A DNA stretch of 64,000 nt from Cytophagales bacterium (GTDB lineage: Bacteria; Bacteroidota; Bacteroidia; Cytophagales; Cyclobacteriaceae): positions 62,001 through 126,000 of the forward strand of contig JANYHI010000068.1 in the NCBI GenBank assembly GCA_025359125.1, written 5' to 3'. The notes beneath the pieces were generated by a model. That model did not search any database, was not told where the DNA came from, and saw nothing but the letters and a program-made list of their open reading frames with translations. The position numbers and the translations under genes are program-made. Below are positions 1-8,469 of the stretch, piece by piece; position 1 is the stretch's first letter, and every line of letters begins with the position of its first letter.

Positions 1-304
1 GTTTTGATGCGTTTGCGAAAAAATCTTTTTCGGTTTCGAATGTAATTTTATCTGCAGCAATTGCTTCGTTTACGTTTTTAACATAGGCTGCCTGATGTTT
101 GCTGTAATGAATTTCCATCGTTAAAGCATCGATGCTCGGCTCCAGAGAATTATAAGTATATGGTAATTTAATTTGACTGAATTGCAAAACTGATTTTCCT
201 TCTGCTAATGCTTCTGTTGATCTTAGAATAAATGATGTGCCGGCTGTGGCAACTACTGTTGCTTTCATGGCATCTTTCACAAATTTTCTTCTGCTGGTTT
301 TCAT
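1..304 (-). CDS. Superoxide dismutase (Fe/Mn family), exported, 3' part outside window
   Basis: Removes superoxide by dismutation to hydrogen peroxide and oxygen using an Fe or Mn centre. The visible ~101 N-terminal residues carry the family hallmark: [13 protein letters not shown] followed by [19 protein letters not shown], where the His of the HYSKH stretch is a metal ligand. Ahead of it lies a ~35-residue leader starting [12 protein letters not shown], which has the twin-arginine (S-R-R-x-F-V-K) pattern and then a mildly hydrophobic Ala/Thr-rich core. I infer export to the periplasm through Tat; a tatA gene lies at 52198-52407. The gene starts at 304, is read leftwards and leaves the window before the C-terminal metal ligands. 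It is divergent from the oxygenase at 443. The family call is firm; metal preference cannot be judged. Confidence 0.88.
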   Translation of the reverse strand, partial: MKTSRRKFVKDAMKATVVATAGTSFILRSTEALAEGKSVLQFSQIKLPYTYNSLEPSIDALTMEIHYSKHQAAYVKNVNEAIAADKITFETEKDFFANASK

Positions 305-442
305 TTTAAGTAGGTTGTGTTTTAATTTCTTGTTGCTCTAATTCAATTTTTATGAAGCCGAAATGACGGGTCTTTCATTTTACAATATTCTAAATTTACT
401 TAAAAAAATCCATAGCTTGCATTAACCAAAAGTTGTAATCAT

Positions 443-1414
443 ATGGCAGAAGTATTATACGATGAAGTCCCCTCACTAGATCTTGCAGATTTCACAGGTA
501 CGGATCCTCAAAAAAAGAAAAAATTTGTGGCTGCGTTGGGGGCTGCGTATAATAACATTGGGTTTGTTGCCATTCGTAATCATTATTTGACAGACGATCT
601 TTCCGCTCGTTTGTATGATGTAATCAAAAAGTTTTTTGCGCTACCTGATGCCGCAAAGCAACAATATGAAATAGCTGGATTGGCCGGACAAAGAGGTTAT
701 ATTGGAAAGGGAAAAGAACACGCAAAAGGAAGAAACACAGGAGACCTAAAGGAATTTTTTCATGTTGGCCAAGAAGTATTGGACGGAGATCCAATAAAAT
801 CAGAATATCCGGATAATATCTGGCCTAAAGAATTGCCGGAGTTTGAAGCCATTGCCTTAGAAGTTTATAAACGATTGGAGAAAACAGGCGTGCAAATGTT
901 AAAAGCAATTGCACTTTATTTGAATCTTCCAGAAGATTATTTTGATCAAAAAGTAAAACACGGAAACAGTATTCTTAGGCCGATACACTATTTTCCCATT
1001 AAAAATCCGGATGCCGTTCCTTCTGATGCAGTGCGTGCCGCAGAACATGGAGATATTAATTTGATAACGTTGTTGATGGGCGCTAGCGCAGATGGCTTGC
1101 AAGTGCTGAGGCGCGATGGGAAATGGATTCCAATCACCGCGCTGCCAGAACAACTTGTAGTAAACGTTGGCGACATGCTAGAGCGATTAACTAATAAAAA
1201 ATTAAAGTCAACAATCCATCGGGTTGTTAATCCGCCTCGCGATCAAATGAATAAACCACGATATTCCATTCCTTTTTTTATGCACCCTCGCTCTGAAATG
1301 AGTTTGGCAGCCTTAGCTGGCTGCGTTGATGCTGACCATCCGAAGCAATGGGAAGATATCACAGCAGGAAATTTCTTAAATCAGCGTTTGCGCGAAATTG
1401 GTTTAAAGAAATAA
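443..1414 (+). CDS. 2OG-Fe(II) oxygenase, isopenicillin N synthase-like family
   Basis: A 323-residue non-haem iron oxygenase of the IPNS/2-oxoglutarate dioxygenase superfamily. An N-terminal DIOX_N-type region (about 10-130) holds GFVAIRNHYL and QRGYIGKGKEH. The C-terminal double-stranded beta-helix has the iron triad H202, D204 (EHGDINLITLL) and H259 (STIHRVVNP), and the R273-x-S275 pair (PRYSIPFF) that binds the co-substrate carboxylate in this family. Length matches the family. Bacterial members act on varied small molecules, so the substrate is not predictable. The chromate transporter starts 7 nt after the stop, so the two are probably cotranscribed, but no functional link is evident. 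Family assignment is strong; a specific function is not claimed. Confidence 0.88.
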   Translation: MAEVLYDEVPSLDLADFTGTDPQKKKKFVAALGAAYNNIGFVAIRNHYLTDDLSARLYDVIKKFFALPDAAKQQYEIAGLAGQRGYIGKGKEHAKGRNTGDLKEFFHVGQEVLDGDPIKSEYPDNIWPKELPEFEAIALEVYKRLEKTGVQMLKAIALYLNLPEDYFDQKVKHGNSILRPIHYFPIKNPDAVPSDAVRAAEHGDINLITLLMGASADGLQVLRRDGKWIPITALPEQLVVNVGDMLERLTNKKLKSTIHRVVNPPRDQMNKPRYSIPFFMHPRSEMSLAALAGCVDADHPKQWEDITAGNFLNQRLREIGLKK

Positions 1415-1421
1415 TCCAACA

Positions 1422-2618
1422 TTGAACAAACAAGTTCGATATTCAGATTTTTTAAAAGACGTTTTACTTCTTTCTGTTTCTAGCTTTGGTGGACCTCAGG
1501 CGCACATTGGGCATTTTCAAAAAGTGCTAGCACAAAAAAGAAACTACATTACCGAAGAAGAAATTATTGAATTAAATGCATTGTGTCAGGTATTACCCGG
1601 CCCAACATCTACACAAACACTTTCGGCTATTGGCTACAAACTTGGTGGCCCTAACCTAGCCTATTTAACTTTACTAATTTGGATGTTGCCTTCAGTTATC
1701 ATAATGACTGCGGCCGGCTTATTAATAGGAAGTTTCGAATCAAAACAAATAACGCTTTCGTTCACTCGGTTTATTCAACCTATGGCGGTTGGGTTTGTAG
1801 CTTTTGCTGCCTACACAATTAGTTTAAAATCAATCACTAGATTCAGGGCTTTTTTAATTATGATGGGTGCTGGGGTGGCTGCTTTTTTTATCAGAACGCC
1901 ATTTGTATTTCCAATTACATTGTTGATAGCCGGAGCAATAACTGCCTTTAATTATAAGGCTCATCCGCGTGAGCCTAAATCAAAATTTGAAGTGCGTTGG
2001 GCTAATTTTTTACTTTGGATCGGTGTATTAATTTTAGCCGCACTTGTAGGAAGTTTAACCAGAACAGATCCTGAATATTTACCTATTCGTTTGTTTGAGA
2101 ATTTTTATCGAAACGGCAGTCTGATTTTTGGCGGAGGCCAAGTGCTAACCCCATTGCTTTATACAGAATTTGTGCAATATGCTCCTAAGCATTATCTATC
2201 TAGTGAAGAATTTCTTTCGGGTTATGCGTTGGCTCAATCTCTGCCTGGGCCCGTATTTTCTTTTAGTGCGTATATCGGAGCTTTGGCCATGCGCGATTTT
2301 GGAACAAGCGGTGAAATTGCAGGAGCTATTATGTCTGCGGCAGGCATTTTTTTGCCAGGTACTTTTCTAATCTTTTTTATGATTCGAATCTGGGAGAGTT
2401 TAAAAAAATATCGACCCATTCGTGCTTCACTCGAGGGAGTAAATGCAGCTAGTGCAGGCTTAGTGACAGCCGGAGCTTTTTTATTATTTCAACCTTTAGA
2501 AATTAATGTTTTAAATATCGCCTTTACTGTTGGCACCTTTTGTACGATGACATTTACTAAAATTCCATCTTGGGCAATTATTTTGGTGGGGTTGTTTTTA
2601 GGATTTGTTATTCAATAA
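1422..2618 (+). CDS. chrA: Chromate transporter, CHR family
   Basis: Inner-membrane protein of 398 residues with the two-halved CHR architecture. The N-terminal half has FGGPQAHIGHF and the PGPTSTQ loop; the C-terminal half repeats the pattern as FGGGQVLTPLLYTEFV and LAQSLPGPVFSFSAYIG. About ten hydrophobic segments are visible. Family members export chromate driven by the proton gradient, though many bacterial homologues are untested. The chosen start is TTG at 1422, because the first residues (NKQVRYSDFLKDVLLLSVSS) match the usual beginning of the family and no ATG lies upstream in frame. It follows the oxygenase by 7 nt and ends at a strong hairpin shared with the convergent tonB gene. Confidence 0.87.
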   Translation: MNKQVRYSDFLKDVLLLSVSSFGGPQAHIGHFQKVLAQKRNYITEEEIIELNALCQVLPGPTSTQTLSAIGYKLGGPNLAYLTLLIWMLPSVIIMTAAGLLIGSFESKQITLSFTRFIQPMAVGFVAFAAYTISLKSITRFRAFLIMMGAGVAAFFIRTPFVFPITLLIAGAITAFNYKAHPREPKSKFEVRWANFLLWIGVLILAALVGSLTRTDPEYLPIRLFENFYRNGSLIFGGGQVLTPLLYTEFVQYAPKHYLSSEEFLSGYALAQSLPGPVFSFSAYIGALAMRDFGTSGEIAGAIMSAAGIFLPGTFLIFFMIRIWESLKKYRPIRASLEGVNAASAGLVTAGAFLLFQPLEINVLNIAFTVGTFCTMTFTKIPSWAIILVGLFLGFVIQ

Positions 2619-2641
2619 AAAACCCCGCTTGTGACGGGGTT
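2617..2641 (-). terminator. Rho-independent terminator between chrA and tonB
   Basis: Perfect 7-bp stem AACCCCG / CGGGGTT (2621-2627 and 2635-2641) with a 7-nt loop. Read on the minus strand it is followed by a run of six T (2617-2622), so it should end the tonB transcript coming from 2668. On the plus strand the hairpin can also slow readthrough from chrA, but the U-tract there is poor. Confidence 0.85.
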
Positions 2642-2667
2642 CTTAAATTCTAATTTATAGGATTTGA

Positions 2668-3342
2668 TTATCCTAATTTAAATTGTATTGGTAATGTATA
2701 GCGTTGCTTAACTGCTTTACCACGTTGCTTACCAGGATTCCATAACGGAGCACCCTGCATAACACGAGCGGCTTCTTCATCGCAACCAGCACCAATACCT
2801 TTGATGATTTTAACATCGTTGATGGAGCCATCTTTACCAATTACAAATTGTACAAATACTTTTCCTTCCACACCCATTCTTCTAGCTTGTGCCGGATATT
2901 TCATTTTTTCAACAATGTATTTGTAGAAAGCAGGCATACCTCCCTTAGGGGCGGCAGTCTCTTCCACTACGGTAAAAATTTCTTCAACTTCCTCTTTAGG
3001 CTCTTCCGCAACAACTGTTACAGCCTCTACCTTAGTATCTTCTGTAACCTCCACATCAAATTTGATATTAAGATCTTCTTTGATTTCTTCCTCATCGGGT
3101 ACCTCAACAATTTGTGGCTGCTGAATTATGGGTGCTGGTGGTGGTGGTATTTCGGTAGGTGGAACTTCTAACATCTCCTCGAAGGTATTAGTGCTTTTTC
3201 CTTTCAATAAATCTACCTGCTCATCATAGCTTTTCCATTCAAAAGCCATTACTGTTAACGCAAGAGTTACTACTAAACCTGCGCTAAAGAATAACGAGGT
3301 TTTCTTTGATAAATCTGCCTTCTCTGTCTTTTTCGCTTCCAT
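2668..3342 (-). CDS. tonB: Energy transducer TonB (first of two paralogues)
   Basis: Couples the ExbB/ExbD proton motor to outer-membrane TonB-dependent receptors. With the start at 3342 the protein has 224 residues: a cytoplasmic stub (MEAKKTEKADLSKK), one membrane anchor at about 15-36, an acidic and proline-rich periplasmic linker containing IPPPPAPIIQQP, and a C-terminal TonB domain (GGMPAFYKYIVEKMKYP to YTLPIQFKLG). I chose 3342 because the neighbouring paralogue starts with the same MEAKK sequence, and because the upstream in-frame extension runs through a promoter -7 box at 3362-3369. No exbB or exbD is nearby. It is probably a duplicate of 3474-4145. Confidence 0.93.
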   Translation of the reverse strand: MEAKKTEKADLSKKTSLFFSAGLVVTLALTVMAFEWKSYDEQVDLLKGKSTNTFEEMLEVPPTEIPPPPAPIIQQPQIVEVPDEEEIKEDLNIKFDVEVTEDTKVEAVTVVAEEPKEEVEEIFTVVEETAAPKGGMPAFYKYIVEKMKYPAQARRMGVEGKVFVQFVIGKDGSINDVKIIKGIGAGCDEEAARVMQGAPLWNPGKQRGKAVKQRYTLPIQFKLG

Positions 3343-3361
3343 ACTATACGGTTTAGAATTC

Positions 3362-3396
3362 CAAATATAATAATAGAATCCAATCCCGTCTACCAA
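3362..3396 (-). promoter_or_regulatory. Probable Bacteroidota-type promoter of tonB
   Basis: On the minus strand there is TATATTTG (plus-strand 3362-3369), an exact TAnnTTTG -7 box, with a TTG at 3394-3396 separated by 24 nt, slightly longer than the usual 17-23. The predicted transcript start lies about 13 nt ahead of the ATG at 3342, which supports that start over the longer frame. Confidence 0.5.
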
Positions 3397-3473
3397 GTCA
3401 CGAAAAGTTGAGCCTTTTTTTAGGTATTTTGACTGTTAAGCCAAATAAGATTATCCAAAATCTATCAAAGACC

Positions 3474-4145
3474 CTATAATTTGAAGTTTAATGGAATGAT
3501 ACAACGCTGTTTTACTGGCTTGCCTCGTTGTTTACCAGGGTTCCAGTTGGGGGCATTTTTCATTACTCTAATAGCCTCTTCATCGCATCCAGATCCAATT
3601 CCCTTCAATACTTTTACATCACTTATTGCTCCGTTCTTATCCACCACAAACGACAATGCTACCTTACCTTCAACCCCTAATCTCCTTGCCTGAGCGGGGT
3701 ATCTCATATTGTCTACCAAGTATTTATAGAAAGATGTCATTCCACCAACAGGGCCAGCAGATTCTTCAACAATAGTAAATATTTCTTCTACTTCTTCTTC
3801 GGGGGCTTCTGATTCTACCGAGGCAACTGGCATTTCAACGCGAGGCGCCTCTAGATCAAAATTGGCTTTCACATCAATTTTTATTTCTTCCTCGTCTGGC
3901 ACTTCCACAATTTTAGGTTGTTGAATCATTGGTGCTGGCGGGGGAGGCAACTGCTCAGTGAGGGGTACTTCTAATAATTCTTCAAAAGTATTGGTATTTT
4001 TTCCACCTAAGAGATTTACTTTATTATCGTATTGCTTCCATTCAAAAGCCATTAGGCACAAGGCCAAAGAAGATACTAGGCCAATACTAAAGAACAGTCC
4101 TTTTTTATTGCCAAGGTCTGCTACAGGAGATTTTTTTGCTTCCAT
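3474..4145 (-). CDS. tonB: Energy transducer TonB (second paralogue)
   Basis: A 223-residue TonB with the same plan as its neighbour: MEAKKSPVADLGNKK, a single membrane anchor (about 16-36), a linker with QLPPPPAPMIQQPK and clusters of Glu, then a TonB C-terminal domain from about 135 (GGMTSFYKYLVDNMRYP) ending CIIPLNFKL. The two proteins align over their whole length and share blocks such as AFEWK, NTFEE, VPDEEEI and NPGKQRGK, so they arose by tandem duplication. The linkers differ most, as expected if they serve different receptors or motors. A 131-bp gap with a promoter separates them, so they are probably transcribed independently. Confidence 0.93.
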   Translation of the reverse strand: MEAKKSPVADLGNKKGLFFSIGLVSSLALCLMAFEWKQYDNKVNLLGGKNTNTFEELLEVPLTEQLPPPPAPMIQQPKIVEVPDEEEIKIDVKANFDLEAPRVEMPVASVESEAPEEEVEEIFTIVEESAGPVGGMTSFYKYLVDNMRYPAQARRLGVEGKVALSFVVDKNGAISDVKVLKGIGSGCDEEAIRVMKNAPNWNPGKQRGKPVKQRCIIPLNFKL

Positions 4146-4240
4146 CGTTTTATTTCAGTTAGATACTGAATTTGCTTACGGCAGAATGATGGAAGAGTTG
4201 GGTTAAACAGAAAAAGTATTTTGTTGCAGAAATCAGAGAT

Positions 4241-4978
4241 TTATTTTCTGCTACCGTAGAAGAGTGTAAAATAAACGGTTGGAAACACATTATGATTGGT
4301 GGCTTTAGGCATGAGAACCACTTGCTTAAAATAGGCATCTACCAAAATCCCGACTTCAAAACCAGTTACTTGTGTTTTGACTATTCCTAGTTCAAAATTG
4401 AAACCTATCTTGGCGTTACCACCTAATTGAATTTTAGAGTCTCCAAGCCCTTGGAATAAATACCCCGTGCCAAGAATTTTTTCGTAAGTGTGTTCTGGGT
4501 TAGCAGGATCATATTGCTCATTTATGCTACGGTTAAAATTACCATTTACTGCTCGCTCAATGTAATAGGGAGCCACAATTCCTATGGATGGACCAATCGC
4601 AAATACTGCTTTTATCTCTATACCTTGTTGTGGGGCTTTTGTAAATAGAACGACATCTCGCCCATACTGAAAGCGAAAAGCATATAGGTAATTAGTCTTC
4701 CCGAAGATAAAATAGTTTCCGGTTGCGTACGACTGTACTCTCATCTCTTCCGGATTTTTTACGTTCATGATTTCGAGACCAAAGGTTTCAAAAAGGCGTG
4801 GATTTAATCTTCTTGCTTTTTTGAATGTAAACCCGCCTATAAATCCTCCTGCCGAGTTTTTGTTTATACCCCAGGTAAACTCTGAATTATAATCGTAACT
4901 GTCTTGTGTTTGGCTTACAGACTCGAATCCAATCAGAATCAAAAATGCGAATACAACAATTTTGATATTTCTTCTCAT
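4241..4978 (-). CDS. Exported beta-rich protein of unknown function, probable outer-membrane barrel
   Basis: I do not recognise a named family. The 245-residue product starts with a signal peptide (MRRNIKIVVFAFLILIGFES, cleavage near SVSQTQ). The mature part alternates polar and aromatic or aliphatic residues in short segments, for example FIGGFTFKKAR, YLYAFRFQYGRDV, KIGFNFELGIV and VYFTLFYGSRK. It ends in a short strand, as small outer-membrane barrels of Bacteroidota do. It lies downstream of nothing obvious, upstream of the tonB pair on the same strand with a 95-bp gap. A link to TonB is possible but unsupported. Export is well supported; the barrel is an inference. Confidence 0.7.
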   Translation of the reverse strand: MRRNIKIVVFAFLILIGFESVSQTQDSYDYNSEFTWGINKNSAGGFIGGFTFKKARRLNPRLFETFGLEIMNVKNPEEMRVQSYATGNYFIFGKTNYLYAFRFQYGRDVVLFTKAPQQGIEIKAVFAIGPSIGIVAPYYIERAVNGNFNRSINEQYDPANPEHTYEKILGTGYLFQGLGDSKIQLGGNAKIGFNFELGIVKTQVTGFEVGILVDAYFKQVVLMPKATNHNVFPTVYFTLFYGSRK

Positions 4979-5048
4979 TTAGTCAGCAACTATTCCGAAA
5001 TTTAGAGTAATTAGTCAACGAAAAAAATCAACCTTTAGTTTTTAAAAT

Positions 5049-5459
5049 ATGGATTCAATAATGGCTTCGGCCGAGTATTTAGGCAACCTGCGCACGAAGG
5101 CTACACACCTAAAATCACAAAACTCAATTATTACGGATGCACCAACCGATAATAATGGCAAAGGAGAGGCTTTTAGCCCAACAGATTTGGTAAGTGCAGC
5201 ACTCAGCAGCTGTATGATGACGATTATGGGAATGTTGGCCGAAAAGGAAGGTATTAATTTAACGGGATTGAAAGCCGAAGTAGTTAAAGTGATGACGGCT
5301 AACCCGAGAAAGATTGGGGAAATTAAAATCAATTTTTTTCATCCTAATCTTATTGCCACCGAAGAACAAAAACAAAAATTAAAAAATGCTGCACATACCT
5401 GCCCCGTGGCTATAAGTCTTTCTGAAAATCTTAAGCAAATAATCTCATTTAATTTTTAA
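5049..5459 (+). CDS. OsmC family peroxiredoxin-like protein
   Basis: A 136-residue OsmC/Ohr fold protein that would reduce organic hydroperoxides with a pair of cysteines. Both are present: C55 in AALSSCMMTIMG and C118 in AAHTCPVAISL, at the family spacing, together with the FSPTDLVSAALS signature. The start at 5049 is an ATG; an in-frame ATG at 5061 is an alternative and would remove four residues. The gene is convergent with ytxJ and their ends overlap by 11 nt, so opposite transcripts run into each other. The neighbour is also a thiol-redox protein. A second OsmC gene, only distantly similar, sits at 26565. Confidence 0.9.
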   Translation: MDSIMASAEYLGNLRTKATHLKSQNSIITDAPTDNNGKGEAFSPTDLVSAALSSCMMTIMGMLAEKEGINLTGLKAEVVKVMTANPRKIGEIKINFFHPNLIATEEQKQKLKNAAHTCPVAISLSENLKQIISFNF

Positions 5460-5808
5460 AAGATTTTTCTAATTGGTGAAGTTGATCTTTAATACTTAGA
5501 TAATCTATTCCAAAGTGCGAGTTGTTGTATACAGATTGGCCATCTTTGATAATTAGAACCTGTGGAGATTGATGCTCAACCTGAAACTCTTCCGCTATTT
5601 GTTTGGATATAGATCGATAGTTCAAAAGATCTAAATAGAAAGCTGAGACCCCCAACTCCTCTTCCTTCCAATTTCTTTCGAGACGGTTTAGCGTAGTATT
5701 GCTAATAGAGCAGGTGGTGCTATGTTTGAAAAGTAGAACGGGTTTTGATTTTGATATTTCTTTGATTTCAGAAATTTGCTCAGGAGAGATTAGTTCAATC
5801 CAATTCAT
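5449..5808 (-). CDS. ytxJ: Bacillithiol system redox-active protein YtxJ
   Basis: A 119-residue thioredoxin-fold protein of the YtxJ/BrxC family, which removes bacillithiol from protein thiols in low-GC Gram-positives and is widespread in Bacteroidota. The motif FKHSTTCSIS puts the redox Cys at C33, followed by a family-typical LDLLNYR segment and the cis-Pro region SPQVLIIKDG. It is cytoplasmic, with no signal peptide. The upstream gene on the same strand stops only 1 nt before this ATG, so the two should be cotranscribed from a promoter before 8359. This implies that the organism makes bacillithiol; its synthesis genes are not in the window. Confidence 0.85.
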   Translation of the reverse strand: MNWIELISPEQISEIKEISKSKPVLLFKHSTTCSISNTTLNRLERNWKEEELGVSAFYLDLLNYRSISKQIAEEFQVEHQSPQVLIIKDGQSVYNNSHFGIDYLSIKDQLHQLEKSFKN

Positions 5809-5809
5809 A

Positions 5810-8359
5810 TTAGTCGTATAAGTCTTTCCACAAATCCTTCTCTTTCTTGTCGTAACGAGGGCGCCTTACTTTTTCTTTTACGGCTGTGGGCTGCACATCG
5901 TTCTTCTTAAAGAGTTTAGACCACAACAACTTAACATTGGTTAAAATGGTTCGTTCTTTTTTTACGTTATCAATATGCCCATGAGCAAATTTTGCATCGG
6001 GATGCAATTTGCTTCCATGAGGTTTACTCATCTTTAAGTTGCCCTGGTAATTATTTATTTTAGCATAGGCACGGCCGGGGGCAATCACCATTAATGCTTC
6101 TTTGTTGCTTCTAGGATTGTGTCTGTAATTTCTGGTTAATCTGGCTCTACCCTGAAACTCATTGCCTCTATTAAATGCTCGGTTGGGACTGATAGTTTTA
6201 AGAGCATCTTTGGAACTACTTGGGTTAGATGAGTAGCTCCAAAGCATTTTCATTTTCCCTTCATACTCGCTTGCTTTAACGGTTGCTGATTTTGGGCCGA
6301 TTGCATAGATAGCTCCAACTTTAGCATTAGGGTTCTTCTGGTATTTCCCTTGCTTGACCTTAATTTGTAATCCGTTTACTAAAAAAGTATTGTTGCTTGG
6401 GCTTTTCTTCTTGGTAGAGTTTTCGTTAGCGTTGGGGTTTTGTGTGTAGCTATTAAAGCGTTTCAATTTTATTTTGCCTCCAAATCCCAAACCCGGATAA
6501 TCTTTTTCTGCCTTACCTGGAATAGGCTCTTCTTTGTTATTCCATAATTTTCCGCTTACACTTCCTCCACCCTTTAGAGGTTTTCGTCCCTTTATAAAAC
6601 CTCTAAACTCTTCACCTTGATCGCGATAAGCATCAAACCCTTTCGGTTTTTTTAAATTTCCTGTATAAGTACCGGCTCTTGCCGAACGGGCAGGAGGAAG
6701 CTTTACGGCAATAGCATTACCGCTATTATTTCTTGACCTACCGCTAATACTACCGCCTCCCTTAATAGGTCTTTGAGCCTTAATGAATCCTTTAAATTCT
6801 TCACCTTGGTCATTGTAATTAAAAATAGAATTAGCTTTTAAATTACCGCTGTAAGTACCGGCTCTTGCCGAACGAGCGGGAGGAATACGAGCACTGATTG
6901 GATTTCCTTTATTGTTTTTTAAAAGGCCGCTAATGCTTCCGCCACCTTTAAGCGGTCTTCTTGATTTGCTAAATCCTTTAAACTCCTCACCTTGATCTCG
7001 GTAACGAGAAGCTGAAGACTTTAAATTTCCACTAAAGGTGCCAGCCCTAGCAGACCGTGCTGGAGGAGTTCTTACAAAAACTGGATTGCCACTATTATTT
7101 TTTAATCGGCCACTAATACTTCCTCCACCTTTCGAAAGTCGACCTCCTTTTATATTTCCTGCCCATCCAATTCCCTGCCTAGTAAACCCGGGAGAAAGTT
7201 GGTTGCGCTTTATGTCGCCCTTATAACTTGCAACAGCACTACCAAAAATAGTTTTTGCCTTCATAGAACCTCTAAACCCAATACCCTGGTGCTGAAAAGA
7301 TGGACTTAGCTGATTCCTTTTAAAGTTTCCTTTATAACTGGCAATACCTCCACCACCTAATGGAATTTTAACAGGGATTGGCCTATTATTTTTTGCTTGG
7401 CCGCTAATCGATTGAAAGCCATTACCGCGCGCGCGATTTTTTCTTTTTCCACTTATTGATAATTTCCGCGGAAAAAATTTTACGCCTGCCTTTATGTTAT
7501 TTTTTGAACTGATAGATAATTTTCTTGGATAGAAAAGCCTGCCTATTATTTGAGTGTTTCTTAGTTTACTTTTTCTAATTGGTTTGCCAGAAATGCCCAA
7601 TGAAGTTGCCCTTTCGCCCCTATTTGAAGCACTATTAAATCCAGATCTGAATGTTCCTTTATAAGATTTGTCACCACCATTTCGATTTCCAGAATAGGGG
7701 TTGGTTTGATTAATTAAGCCTGTAGATGGCGTTCTAAAATTTTTTGTTCTAAGCGGTCTTCCCGTTATGTCTTTTGTGAATGCTTTTTCTCCTTTAGAGA
7801 ATTTTCCCCAATACACATTTTTTCTACCTCTTGTTATGAATGAGCGAGATCCAGATCTTGGATTGATTCTTCTTTTTTTAGGGTATGGAGAAGCGTTTGA
7901 TTTTACGCTATAAAGAACTGGCTGCCCGATCGGTGCTGGGTTGTTAAATGAACGTTCGGATTTTCGGGGTCGCTTAGCGGGGTTGTTAACATACGGGCCT
8001 TTATTTGGGTAAACGTTGTTTCTGGCTGCTTGTGCTGACGAAGACTGAATTCTTGGCCTGCCACCAATTGGTTTGGATGGTCTATCCCCGCCTCTCGATC
8101 GTCTACCTTCATAGGGAGATCTGGCGGTTACAACGGCTCGCCCCGCACTTGATTTATTTTTTGTCCTTAATCGCCTTCCAGAAATATCTCGTGTATTTGA
8201 TTTAACTGTTTTACTTCTGCCTGGCTTGGCTTTTAAAGTAATTCTAGGAAGAGGCTTAGAGGGCTTATCGCCCTTGGTATTTTGAGCAAAAGAGATATTT
8301 CCTGCAATGATCAGGATCAATGCCGCTACTAAAATCCTAACCGATTTTGTCCTCGTCAA
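5810..8359 (-). CDS. Large secreted, strongly basic Gly/Ser/Arg/Lys repeat protein, function unknown
   Basis: I cannot place this 849-residue protein in a named family. It starts with a signal peptide (hydrophobic core VRILVAALILIIAGN, cleavage near SFAQ). The mature chain is very rich in Arg, Lys, Gly, Ser and Asn and almost lacks hydrophobic stretches. Several repeat types can be read: DISGRRLRTKN and DITGRPLRTKN near the N-terminus; RKLSIS pairs; SYKGNFKRNQLSPSF pairs; three units of 61-63 residues beginning GGGSISG and containing PPARSARAGT and DQGEEFKGF; then NPxSxKEAL-type repeats. The C-terminus is highly charged (RRPRYDKKEKDLWKDLYD), with no type IX sorting domain that I recognise. 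It shares an operon with ytxJ. A structural, matrix or polyanion-binding role is possible but speculative. Confidence 0.8.
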   Translation of the reverse strand: MTRTKSVRILVAALILIIAGNISFAQNTKGDKPSKPLPRITLKAKPGRSKTVKSNTRDISGRRLRTKNKSSAGRAVVTARSPYEGRRSRGGDRPSKPIGGRPRIQSSSAQAARNNVYPNKGPYVNNPAKRPRKSERSFNNPAPIGQPVLYSVKSNASPYPKKRRINPRSGSRSFITRGRKNVYWGKFSKGEKAFTKDITGRPLRTKNFRTPSTGLINQTNPYSGNRNGGDKSYKGTFRSGFNSASNRGERATSLGISGKPIRKSKLRNTQIIGRLFYPRKLSISSKNNIKAGVKFFPRKLSISGKRKNRARGNGFQSISGQAKNNRPIPVKIPLGGGGIASYKGNFKRNQLSPSFQHQGIGFRGSMKAKTIFGSAVASYKGDIKRNQLSPGFTRQGIGWAGNIKGGRLSKGGGSISGRLKNNSGNPVFVRTPPARSARAGTFSGNLKSSASRYRDQGEEFKGFSKSRRPLKGGGSISGLLKNNKGNPISARIPPARSARAGTYSGNLKANSIFNYNDQGEEFKGFIKAQRPIKGGGSISGRSRNNSGNAIAVKLPPARSARAGTYTGNLKKPKGFDAYRDQGEEFRGFIKGRKPLKGGGSVSGKLWNNKEEPIPGKAEKDYPGLGFGGKIKLKRFNSYTQNPNANENSTKKKSPSNNTFLVNGLQIKVKQGKYQKNPNAKVGAIYAIGPKSATVKASEYEGKMKMLWSYSSNPSSSKDALKTISPNRAFNRGNEFQGRARLTRNYRHNPRSNKEALMVIAPGRAYAKINNYQGNLKMSKPHGSKLHPDAKFAHGHIDNVKKERTILTNVKLLWSKLFKKNDVQPTAVKEKVRRPRYDKKEKDLWKDLYD
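6572..7129 (-). repeat. Tandem coding repeats, three units of 61, 62 and 63 codons
   Basis: Inside the basic repeat protein, units begin with GGGSISG at 7129, 6946 and 6760, and a fourth, divergent unit begins at 6571. Shared landmarks are NN-x-GNP/A, PPARSARAGT, SGNLK or TGNLK, and DQGEEFKGF or DQGEEFRGF. The spacing of 183, 186 and 189 nt keeps the frame. The units are conserved at protein level more than a free-running repeat would need, which suggests selection on the repeated motif. Confidence 0.85.
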
Positions 8360-8469
8360 AGTAATGGCCGTAAATCTTATGAGAATCTATTTCTTTAGCA
8401 GGCTAAATTAGCAAAAATTGTGATTGGTTTGATTTATCCCAGCAAGGGTGATCGTGAATATAACAAAAT

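Noticed and set aside
2848-3171. Plus-strand open frame opposite tonB
   Set aside because: Sequence is the antisense of the Pro/Glu-rich linker, giving artificial runs of Phe and Trp; no start context or homology pattern.
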